Assembly (NCBI GenBank): GCA_018105865.1
Contig: CM030840.1
Coordinates: 13,604,294 to 13,668,293, forward strand
Direction: 5' to 3'
Length of the DNA stretch: 64,000 nucleotides
From: Metaphire vulgaris
Taxonomy: Eukaryota; Annelida; Clitellata; Crassiclitellata; Megascolecidae
Below, one piece after another: positions 43,471 to 56,166 of the stretch. Made by a program: the position numbers and the translations under genes. The notes below the pieces were generated by a model that was given only the letters and a program-made list of their open reading frames with translations, was not told the origin of the DNA and did not search any database. Each line of letters starts with the position of its first letter. Position 1 is the stretch's first letter.

Positions 43471-43536
43471 TCACTGGTAATCCACTCGTAAATCGTAATT
43501 CCCTTCCAGCTGAACATTACTAGACAAATGCTGCAT
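43471..43536 (-). CDS. Paralog A exon 7: terminal tail exon
   Basis: After the acceptor ATTTTACAG the exon is phase 0 and reads MQHLSSNVQLEGNYDLRVDYQ then TGA (43471-43473). It adds two more tyrosines. The matching exons of B and C end after four residues (xQRF then TGA), so A carries the longest tail of the three. Confidence 0.78.
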   Translation of the reverse strand: MQHLSSNVQLEGNYDLRVDYQ

Positions 43537-43610
43537 CTGTAAAATAGAAAATGTTTTCTCCATAAGACTAATACTATTACAACAGAAACAGCAGAAACAA
43601 CAACAATAAA

Positions 43611-43661
<51 letters not shown>

Positions 43662-44844
43662 CACTACTAACTACTACTACCACTACTAGGCCTACTACTA
43701 CTCAGTGTGGTTTCAGGTTAACTGTAACTGTTACTGAAATATCAGTTAACTGAATAATAGAAAATCAGTTAACCGTAACTGTAACTATAACTGAAAAATA
43801 CCAAAAACTGTCACTGTAATTGTAACTGAAAAAGAAATAACTGAAATAGTTAAAATAACAGAAAAATGACAAATCTAAAAAGTGAAACACCAAATAAAGC
43901 GATCTTAGATAAAACACATTGAAACTCTCGATCTTCTTAAATTATTTGTCATGTTTTGATGGACATGCCAGAGTTATGCATGGGTACTTGGGTTAACCCA
44001 TGGGTTTGGTTGGGACCAGATTTTGAAAAAATAATAGGTTGGTTGGCAAGTGATGTTGAACGAACATGATTGCTGCAGTAGTGAGTCTAAATAAACACTT
44101 TGTTTACATGATTGAACGTAGTTATCAGAAAATTGAACGTTGAGTATTTATCAGACATCGGTTTGATGTAATGTAATGTAACAAAAACTAGTATAGCGAG
44201 TCTTCTGAAGAATCACTCAGAAGCTCTCCCGCTGCAATTTCTGCATGCTGACAAAGAGATAAGTTTTAAGTTAGTTGAATATATGCATGGTTTTAAAACG
44301 GCGATTGTACTTTCACGTTTTCGTCGGATCGGGTCGCGATGGCTTGGGCCTTGGATTGGGTCCACATATAGGAATTCTAGGTGGGTCTGGCTGGGTTGGG
44401 AATTTGGTGGGTTGGGTTGGAGATGGTTAAAAATCCGACCCATGGATAACTCTGGGACATGCGTGTGAAAAATATGGACATATAAGTCGATTTTTCAATA
44501 AATTAGAGATAATAGAATTATGGCTTATTAAGAAAAGCATCAAAATTTCGTTAACGTGTTCAATGGCGATTGCCTAAAAATAAGTGGAAAATAATTAACT
44601 GTAAATGAAACTGTAACTGAAAAATGTCAGTAACTGTAACTGTAACCATAATTGGAAAATAATTTCAATAACTTTAACTGTAACTGAAAAATAATCAATA
44701 ACTGAAACAACACTGCCACTGCTAATAATAATAATAATAATAATAATAACAATAAGATTTTCAAAACAATTTTAATATGCACAGGTATAAGGGACGAGGG
44801 TCCAGGCGAACAGATAAACTACTACTACAACTACAACTACTTCA

Positions 44845-44894
<50 letters not shown>

Positions 44895-47078
44895 AGCAAC
44901 AACTAATGGGCAGGTGAGGGGCGGCGGACACCGAAGGCGAAAGCAGATGCCAGAGCAATTCCATTGGGGGTTAATTAAAGACGAAGGTTGGCTGTCGTCG
45001 TCGACGAAACGTCACGGGGTTCTAAACATAAACAGCGACTGTATTAATGTGTCGGCGAAGCGTCGCTTTAATGTAAACAGTGACTGCATTAATGTACTCT
45101 GGAATGTCGACTGTATTAATGAGTCGGCGAAGCGTCGCTTTAATGTAAACAGTGACTGCATTGATGTACTCTGGAATGTCGACTGTATTAATGAGTCGGC
45201 GAAGCGTCGCTTTAATGTAAACAGTGACTGCATTAATGTACTCTGGAATGTTTGACCGAATCTGTTATTAATAAAAGCCGCTGCATTGACACTCCGACGG
45301 GAGAGCAAAGGAGGAGAGAGAGAGAGGGGTGAACCCAGAGAGGGGCAGAAGGCGTCGGTTGAAGAGAGAGTGGAGTTTTGAACCGATAGAGTCTGTTTTT
45401 TGGCGGTCGTCGAGAGCGGTCGGAGATGTCTTCTACGGGCAGAACGGAACCAGTGTTTGTCTCAGACATTTAATATTATAAGTTTTAAGAGGAACGCCGT
45501 ACGAACACTTCATAAGACCGCAACGAATCGAACAATCGTAGATCAACATTAATATTCTTCAATCTACGCACCATCTTATACCAAGGGCTCATACGCTAAA
45601 GGACTCAATACATCGAACATTCCATCTCATAAACATCGTACGTTAAAGGCGACATATAGATCATACGCTAAAGATCTATAAATCCATACACAAGATATAA
45701 TGTCGATGCGGGAGAAAAGAAATAGGCCTAAGGCTGAGGGGTAGAGAGACATGATAAAAGACCACCAGAAAGAGATGTACTTTACTCAAGTGGTCAATGA
45801 TATGGTATTCGCAATAAGAATAAGGGTGGATTTAGGTAATGGTCTCGAATAATTCTTAAAACATTTTTAATTTGCATTTGAGTAATAAGTTCATTATGGC
45901 TCCTTGGATGATAGCAGATAAATATAGCAACTTATGATGAAATCGTTTTATCATATGAATATTTTTATACGCCAATTCCATGTATATAAGCAAATCTCTA
46001 TATTAATGACATTTGACGATTCTATTATTCTAAAAATAAGATAAGATTGCCCAAATCTTTGTAGCATCTCTACTTGCCAAGACCTTTGGGATACTCTCGT
46101 CACGAAATAGGCCTACTATATAATAGCAGGCCTATCCAATGTGAATCGCGGTCCGAAGTTCAGACCGCGGAGGCTTCATGAACGGACCGCGACGTGGTCC
46201 AAAATGTTAATCGAATTATTACTAACGAATTTCATACATCACACGGAAATATTTTGTTGTTGAAAAATACTAATAAAAATGTTCATTTTACTTAAACTAA
46301 TATAATTATTCTTTATTGTAGTGTTTTACTTAAGTTCAATGCGCTGGGGATTTGACACGACGACGTTTCTTGGCGTCAATAAAAATTAACGCGAACCTTT
46401 TGGTCGGACCGGACCCCATCCAGTCGTGTCTCGGTACAAATATTCTGACTGCCACGCAAACAAATTGATAACCCTAAATGCTCGACTTCTGGTATTGCAG
46501 CCAGGACCTATGTACAGTATGGGACAAAATACTGACCCGAATCTGAGGAGGTTTTGGAGGAGGGTTTTCGTTCAGTTGCGTGTAATATTTGTTTCCATCA
46601 TCGTCAGTCATATCCACGTAGTTCGAATCCGTTTCCATTGCGCGATTATTCCTCGAAGAAGGCAACCTTATTTCCTGCAAATATTTCATGGCACAAGACT
46701 ATAAAATAAGAATGGCATTCATGTTGAACTGAGGTTCCTCTAAGATGCCGTGAAATACATGGATATAGGGAGGCAAGTTGGCAGTATTCAATGCTATTCA
46801 TTCGTCACTGTCATCTGGCGAGTGAAGACTGAGTCCACCTTAGGTCTTTTGCGGGTATCAAACCCGGTGTAGGAGGCACGACGGACTCTATACACTTTTT
46901 GGACTCTATAATGCCTGTAGGCACGATGGACTCTAGAGTACATAATACCTAGGCATGATGTACTCTAGAGTACAGCATCTCCAAACACGATAGTAGGAGG
47001 CAGCATGGATTCTAGAAAAATGTCATACTGTAGAGTCCGAAATACCTAGGTATGATGTACACTAGAGTACGTCATACC

Positions 47079-47155
<77 letters not shown>

Positions 47156-50100
47156 CACTTCTATAGCACCAGTTCTAATACCCAAGGTATCAATCGATGG
47201 TACTTCAAAATCCATCCGCAAAATATCCAGGTCATTCCAGAGATCAATCAGAGGGAGAGAGTAAGACGGACTATGGAGGAAAAGCTAATTGAAAGAGATG
47301 TGTCTTAAGTCTGGATCGGAAGATACTCAAAGAATTGGAAAGATTTGGATTCACCTAGGTACAACGTACTCTAGAGTACGTCATACCTAGGTACACAGTA
47401 CACAGTACTCTTGGCACATCATATCTAGGAGCAACGTACATCTCCGGCACCCTCTGATCTCCACGCCATTGCGCTAATAGCCTTGGATTTTCATACTGGT
47501 AGTACTGCGCATGGCACAGCAAGCAGGACCAATTCGTCTTTTTGTCATCTTTTGATCCACCATGTTCTGTTATTTGTCCCCCCCCCCAGATATGCAAATT
47601 TCTCTGCCTGCTTTAATTTTATTCCATCCGGTGTTACATTCAGTTCCTTTGGTACTCGAGCTGTTATCTCAACTTCCGTTTTCTAAACAGTACGCAGACG
47701 GCGTATGACGTACGTACATCACTTGCACGCCTGGTAGATGGTTTCTGCAACTGAGATCAGCGCAGCCCGATGACCCCTGTTTTCTGGTTGGAGCTCGGGA
47801 AGGACTTTTATTAACAAGGATATAACTGATAATATAATATCAGTGTAGTAGCCGGGGGCGCTTCGGGGTTAAACCTCTCTTAGTTGGACGACGAAAATAT
47901 TATTGCGCATTATTATTCTGTCGGTGTAAGAGCGCCAAAATCGGGTTTGAGGTAGCAAAAAGCAAAAAAAGGAAAAAGAAGCAACAAATCTGAATATAAT
48001 TTTATAGTTTCTCTGCGTGCTCATGCAACTATATTATAACTAACTTAACCAAGGAAGTGATGACTTTTGTTCTGCTTGTCAGGATTTCCGAAGTCGGAGA
48101 ATGGTTGATCGAAACTCCCTGTGGGAAATCCTAGCTACGCCACTGGACAATACTATCGGAAGGTGGATCGAGGAATTCAGTTTGCAGCACATCGTGCTTT
48201 ATTTCCAATGCTGTCTTGCCCTTGTCCTTCTATATATATTGCTACATGTTGTTGAGATTATTGAAATGAAAGAAAAGCCGATTCGCTTATTTATTCGGGC
48301 CTTGATAATTGTTCACCTTTTACCATGATAAGAATTTATCAGACACTATTTTAGGCGCATACAGAGACGTCATTTCAGTGACATTTTCCCTCTGCCCCCC
48401 AATGACTTCCCTGGGCGCATTGGTGGCGCACGGCCGCACGATACTTTTCTCCCCTATGGATCCACCGACGGAGCTAATCCCTTGTGCATTAGATGGCAAT
48501 TTCCTGTTCATACCTTCTGATATTCGCTTTGACTTGTTGGGTTGTGACGTCTTAAGCGAACATTGACGATGAGACAGATGATGATCACCAGAGCTGCAAC
48601 ACCGAGCAGTGACGCCAAAACGATAACAGGAATCAGCAGAAAACTGTTCTCAGTGACTGGAAAAATGGTCGCATTGCTCTCGGAAGATTGTTGTCGAGTC
48701 GCATTGTCACCGTTAGTACTGCGTGACTTCTTTAGGCCTTTGAGGACAGCCAGCTTGTAATAAGCATTGAAGGTTCTGTTGAAGAGAAGGAAATCGAAGA
48801 CATAAGCATCGCCTGATGGAATTGAATCGATTACGATCTGGTTTTGTGAGGTGAGCAAAGTCTTGGACTGTTTGACACATTGCGTCGTCGCCTCAACACA
48901 GCAGCTGACATTCAACCAGACGCCAGCGACAGATGTCACTACGTTGATGAGTGCAGTTGATTCAGTGAATGAAATGTCTTCGTAAAAGACGCTGAACGTT
49001 GGTTTAACCGGAGTTTTGACCGTCAGGGTGGCAATGCTGCTTCGACCGTAGAGGTTGGTAGACCAGATGCTAGCCATGTAGTCCGTGTTAGGAGTTACAA
49101 TCGACTGGAAAGTGCTGCTAAACAGCGAATTGTAACAAAGCGAATTTGAGAACAGCGATGTTTTCAATGTCTCAACAATGGTGTTGTTGGCCATGTTTGT
49201 CAAAGTGACTGTCACAACCTGGGGCTCTCCGTTATGCCAGCCGCAGCGCCACTGAAGTGAAACGACGCTGTGTGTGACGTATTGGACTTTGAAATCACCA
49301 GGCATGTCAGAAACTCCTAAAAATATCGATCAAATGAATATATAACAGTGATGCGTTTTGACTCATAAAAGAGGTTGCGTGTTGTGTTTTTGCATGGCTG
49401 AGAAAGTGAATGAATGGATGAATGAATATAAATCTGAAATCGAGTTGTGTGCCAGTACTGCTGTCGCTGTTCAGAGTTATAATACCATGACATTAATGCT
49501 GCATGAATGCAATAAATCTATTATGAGCTATAATCTATGGCATATTTAGCAAATTGTCGAAACTTACGTGATCATGTACTGCAGTCTGGTTATGGGATGA
49601 AAAAATTATTATTAGTATTAGCAAGACAATTTTCATAGCGCCGTGGTAAACGAAGGTCAAGGTCAAGGACGCTTTGAGAGGTGTCTCTTTTAAGAGTTGT
49701 TAAACGAGTGAGTCTTTAGATTTTTCCGAAATTATATGATTGAATAGGATGTCGAGACGTTCACGGGCAATGAGTGCCAAACGAGTGGTTTCAATCCCAA
49801 AGCCGTTCGTTGCTACAGCTTGACCCAAGTCTGGAGCGTCGATCATTCACACTAGTTCTATAGAGTCGAGAGAAGAGATAATGAGGATAGCGAGGAGAGG
49901 AGAGTGGAAGACATCTTTGCTCGATAACAACGATAAGTGGTATAGCCAGAGTGGTTGATATCTGAGTGTCAGACCAGTTGGGAAAAGAAAGTTTAATTAT
50001 CTTATTATGCTGAATAATGTAGTTTAATAGGTTAATGACAGGAAATTTCTTCATTTTCCTCGTATAATTACCACGCGGCTGTCCTTTCTGGATATAAAAT

Positions 50101-53100
50101 TCTATGCGCATTAACTAATAAGCAAAACGTTGACTGGTATCTCGAACGCAGGAAAACTGGCATCTATGAGAAACAATGACAGTCAAACTTCGGTACAAAC
50201 ATCTTGCATCTATATTTACAGATAGGCCAACATTGAAAACAAGCCCGGCTTTCTTCTACGGGCGAGCTTTGACTCCTCTCCTTAAAGTAAAGAAAGCGAT
50301 GGGCGCCACTTGCTCTCTTGCGCAGCCAAACACATGAAAGATTTAGCTTTTAAAACGCGTGTTTTTATTAAATGTAGAGTTAACCTGGAGGAATAAGATG
50401 AAAAGTGATACTATTTGAACCAAATCTGTTGCTTAATGTCATGGTGAAATTTCCATAGGATCCGTTTTGCCCGGACAGTGGAGCGTAGATAGAAGTCGTA
50501 GATGTTGCGTTGAGGTTTGTCGACAGAGGAATATCCTGTTGATTTCCAGATGTATTAACGAAACTCCAGTCAGAATATGAAGACAGCGGAGCGATGGAGT
50601 AAAAAGAAAATTGAAAAGAAGGTAACGCGAAGGACGAAGGCCAATTCCACTTCTTGCTCAGTGGAGACACATTATAAAAGATCGCTCGACCTGAAATTTA
50701 AACGATATCTCTAGCAAGCATTGTAAGAAAACCATATTTCACGCCAATGCGGCGTCATCGTTTGATTGATTAATTTATTGATGATATGGTTATAAGCACT
50801 ATGCGGTTGTCTGTTGATTCAATGCAATAGTGTGATCTATAGCCAACCTTTTTTAAATTTTTGTGAAGAATTTAATTCAAGCAGCAACACTTGCAATAAA
50901 TCCTAAAGCGATACTTTAGTCTGAATACATTTTTATGGAATAGCAGATCGAGCGAGAGAAATCATCAGAGAAATTGTGCAATATGCTTTTGATGATGATG
51001 TGATTTTTCTTATTTGTCGCCCCAACGTTTAAAGAATAATACAGTAGAATCTATATTTTAAACGAAATACGTTTCTTCTTCCACTGGCTAAATTCAGCTG
51101 AGTAACAAATGTATGTGGTGGGGATTTTATAGAAAACTAAAAACTGCAATGCTATATGACTTTAATACTGCTTTTCTAAATGTCACGATATCAATTCAAT
51201 TGACTAAATCGTGTTAAGTGTGTGACTGTTGTTGTAGCAGAAAGTAGAAACTACTATTTGTGATACCCTGCCCCGATGTATAAAAATACCTCTGTAATAA
51301 AAGTGATGGCACCGTATTATGCAGTACAGTGCACCGTTTGTTTGCTGAATTCCGCGTATTACCGTTAGGCGGCATCGTAATAAATAATTGAAATAAATGT
51401 CACATCAAGTATTCTATAATAATAATAATGGTTTGTTTCTAGCAGGACACCATACCAGTTACATACATAACTTAAGTAGATCAATTGCTCACATTGAACA
51501 TTCATTAGAGCACAGAAAAAAACAGATAATGATGATGTGTCATTATGATCATTGTAATCATTATAACGTTGGAAAGTTGATACAAAAAGAGAACACAGTT
51601 CCTGCAGTTACTTGCGATTATAGTAGGCCTAAATAGGCCAATAGATGTTGATTACAAACTAAATGGATTCGGAATTTCATATCAATGCATTTAGAAACAG
51701 GCTTAACCCAGCAACTGTCTCACCAGAGTCACCACTTATGTTCCTTAATAAGAATTTAGAGTCAAATAAGTGTGACCACAACTTGACATGTTAGCACTCT
51801 GTTATATGCCTCTTCTGCATGGAACGGCTTTCTTCACGTTAGATAAAAACACAGAAGAGAAACGCCAATTCAAAAATGTAAAATATCTTTGTTCTAATTC
51901 TACTCCGAGCTATGAAGACATGGTACACCGCTAGAAACTTCTTCATCCTGAAGCTACCTCTCAACATAAGTATTCTCTTCGATCTTGTGAACATGGTCTT
52001 GAAATACCTTACCGGATAAATTAACTAGTTGATGACAACTTTATTAAAAGAATGCTATATTTGGGACGAAAAGGTAAATATATTACGTTCCAACTATTTT
52101 GCATAGTAGTGGACATTTAATATATGTAGGCTACTACGATATCGTTTTGTTTGACCTTGCGTTCTGTCACGGTTTACTGAATAAAGAGATTGCATGTAGG
52201 CCTATGTATGTATGTTTCCACAGGGCGGCCCAATAAAAACCGCACAGTAACAGTCTTATTGATATAATGTCTTGTCTTTCTCTGGATATCGTCATACCCT
52301 TATATTTTTTCCTCTCCTAGATAAAACCCGCTCTTCGTCACACTTTTGGGGGAAATTTCCATCTCCCAATGTAACATATAAAAATTGGGGGGATTTTCTA
52401 ACTTTGGGGGAAATCCCCCCATAGACAGGTCTAGAATAAACACTGGTTGGTGAGTCGCTGCATGAGTCGAAGCACGACTTGATTTTCTTTATTCATGAAT
52501 TTCTACATCTTTTTCACATGCAACCGCCTGATGGAAATGGCTACTGTACATTATAATCAAATTGTTGCAAGTTTTGATACGATATTTCTTGCGATGATAC
52601 AATAGCAAGCCTACTATTAGGCTAAATCAAAAGTTAAAGCACACCTCTTTCTGCGTCTTTGTTTCATAGTCTACCATGCTGCTTCTCCAACCCAACTCAG
52701 AATGACATCTGCAATTGAGCTGGGCTTTTGTGACATGGATTTGGAGACGTGTTTATTCTAGGCCTTCTCTGCGAAACTTTCCCCTGCAAAGTTTGAATTT
52801 CCCCCACAAATGTTTGACATTTTGGCAAGTAGTATGACCTCCCCAACGTCTTTTACCCCCAAAAATGTTAAACTCCCCCCAATGTCTAGGTGGCTAGAAT
52901 AGCCACTGGATTTGGAGTACTATCGAGTTATACCATGGAGTAACAGAATTGGTGCTATAGAAGATGACAAATAATAACCGCGCCAAGCGCTTCAAATTTG
53001 ATGGATTAATTACAAATCAAACTCACGAGATAATGTGAAACTCCAGAAGTAAAAGAGCGATTTAGAAAGCGATCCTTCCTCCTGCACTTGACAGTAGAAA

Positions 53101-56097
53101 TAATTAGTGAAATATGTCGTCTGAGCGGTGTCGATAGAGAGGATCTGACCGTTGTTCCTTAAACTCTGACCAACAACTACGTCACCATCTACCGTTATGG
53201 CAGGTCCACTGGAAGTATTCTGTAAGGATCCGCTGGAAGTCATAAAAGTGGACCAAAAGTAATAGATTTTAGGCTGGAAACCCGGTGGAGCGAAAGATGA
53301 TCTCGCATTGCAATAGACTTCAATTACGTCTCCTTCTGTGAACTGAGTCGCTCCCGATAAACTGTTGATATAGACGTTAAAATTTCCTACAAAACCGGGT
53401 TTTAAAGAGAAATTTACTAAATATGCTTGTTGGAATGATATAGGTTTAGATGATGCATTATATTGTCTGCCCTACTTAGAGTCATAATACTACGACGTGT
53501 CTCTACGACGTCTTCTCGTGCCAATGCAACGTCTCTACCCCTTTGAGGGTCAGGGACCCTGATGTTCCGACGTCTGCCAAACTCACTTTACTTTCCCAGG
53601 ATGACCCAAATTTTACAGGATTGGTTTCCCAAATACCCTCGGGTCCGCCTGGTGTATGCGAGACACAGGCCGACTGAGTTTGCAAGTGCCCAAGAATACA
53701 CGTAATGCATATAATTTGAGCAAGAATGTAATGAAATACGAAGAATGCATAAAATATAAACATTTCAAGTATGCGCAGCTTAGAGTCTCAATTGCTAATA
53801 ATGTCTCTAGAAATGCTCACTGCACATGACCAGGTAGGCCTGTTAACAATATATAACTCGCTGCAATAGCACTGTCTGAAAAGCTTTCCAATTCTTACGT
53901 AATGTTGCAATTTATCAACAAATTATATATTCACTCTCAAAAATGTTCATCAGAGCTACCTTCTTGGCTAATCATAGCGATTAGCGACATCGATAAGAAC
54001 ATACATCAACGGAAATTAAACACTATATAGCAAACAATCAATATAGACAGAACAATGTAAATGTGGCGATCCCGGCTCGCGGTCTCGTCGCGCGGCCGGC
54101 GGTCGGGCGGCCCCCAACGCCCGCTCGATTTCTCGTTCGCCATCTGCCGCCGACTCTGCCTGATCGGCGGCGTCAGTTTCCCTTTCCGGTTCACCGACAT
54201 CATATGAGGTTTCCGCGGCTTCCGGGCAAGCCGCATACTGAGGATGGCCGCTCCTCAACACAGGGTTCTGATTTTCCTCCTCTGACTCTCTATCCGTTCT
54301 GGCTCCGGCCTCGTCCGACAGACCATTCAACTCGTTCCTGTTAACGCTGGCCACCGCTTGGTTTCGTCGCCTTAAGCGATTTCGGTACATATTCTTGGTC
54401 ACTGGCTTCGATTTGGAGCCACGTCTCTTCATTTTCGGTAATATAACCGTCTTCTGCTGTCTTGCAGACAGGCGGTGGTGTCTATCCTCTGTTGCGACTT
54501 CTTAGCACGCTTGGTACCTTCTGCTCTCGCTCCTAGACGGGCAGCGGCGTCTATTTGTTTCTTCACACTTTCACCAAAAAACGGGGTTAACCGTGTGTGA
54601 ATGGACAGCGGTCCACTCTTTTTCTTGACGGTCAATTCACCCAAACTGACTCCCCGCGCCCCGACAGGCGGGCGTCTGTCTCCTTCCTTGTCTCAGAGTT
54701 GACCTCCTGGGCACTAACGTGAGCTCAGGTAGGCGATTTTCATCACAGCCAAGACTCACCTTCCCTGACAGTGCTCTGAGACTCGATCGCTGACAGTGCG
54801 CTGAGATTCGGTAAACAGCGACTTTATAAGACACAAATGCAGCTTCCGATAATTAATTAATTGCTGGCTTATTTTTTTAGTAACAAACCAAGCAAAACTG
54901 AAAACTATGGCTACAGTGGCAACACTGGTAACACGGACAAAGACGCGGTAGTTAGACGCACTCCGGACAGCCAAAATAACTAACGTCAACGGAAATGCAA
55001 CTGATAGCTTTTCATACGTCAGTATGAAACGATAAGCTTTTAGCACTTTATCGGGCTTCAATGCTCATTCGCTTTCAATTGCTGTGCTTTTACTATATCA
55101 TCTCACAATACCTGCAACCGGACCGCGAATACAAGATCTCATATCCATAAGAGAAACATTTTGGAGTTTGAAACTTTTTGACGGGCACTCAGCGAAGTTG
55201 GCATCAGTTGTCTGTATTTTCGCGTAATTGCCGTCAATAGGAAAAACTAGGGATCTGCCTGACAGCGTCGTCGTTAGCGGTGATAATGGGATTCGTCTAC
55301 GGTTTAGCGACTCGCCAATCACTCCTGCCAGCTGGGCGCCGTGGTTCAAGCTGACTTTGTTATAACAGCTGCCTGCGTACGCCTCTTGATGCGTGCTACA
55401 TAAATTCCGATATTTCGAAGATTTTCGATTTTTAGGACCGACGCTTGAGGGCGATCGGCCACTGATGTCCCTATTTTCGCGTATTAGAGGCCAGAAAGCT
55501 AAACTCCGGACCCACCCCCTAGCGTCGTCGGCAGCGGCGATAGGAAGCTTCGCTATTGGCGAAGCACATTGCCGACAAGTCCTGGTACCCGGGCGCCGGT
55601 GTTCAGAAGAATTTCGCACCAGCTGTGTCTGCGGCCGCTGCCGTCAGCCCCTCAGTCCCCCGTCGCCGCAGTCAGTCGCCTCATCGGCCGTAGAGTCCGT
55701 CGCCGCCGTCACCGCTAGCTGCACGCATCGAGCAGTCAGACGCTTCGGTCTTCAGTAGAAGTTTCGCTCCGTGCCGCCTCCGTCAAACATGCGACTAAAC
55801 TTTCCAGTCGCTGAAGACCGAAGGCTCTCCTGGGACCTATAGTCGTTGCAGGTTTCTATAACCCATCACTCGGTCTTGAGGAGACGTCGTGAATCTAATC
55901 ATTTTACCGAAGTCTTAGCGTCTTAAACTCCCTTCCTGTCTAGCGCGTACTTTGTCCGTTTTACATCAATTAAAATTTAATTCATTAATTCATTAAAATA
56001 TGTTCAAATATACATTATTAATGAACGCTAATTAATTAGATTACATTATTAACTAACGAGTTTATAGTTAAGCAATCTTTAATAGCGATAGATAATG

Positions 56098-56166
<69 letters not shown>

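Noticed and set aside
44914..45255. 113-codon frame as a small repeat protein gene
   Set aside because: Explained by the 72-bp period being a multiple of three. No start context, splice site or homologue supports it.
54063..55758. Overlapping open frames as host genes
   Set aside because: GC-rich DNA keeps frames open by chance. None shows a known domain or splice partner, and the block is absent from paralog B.
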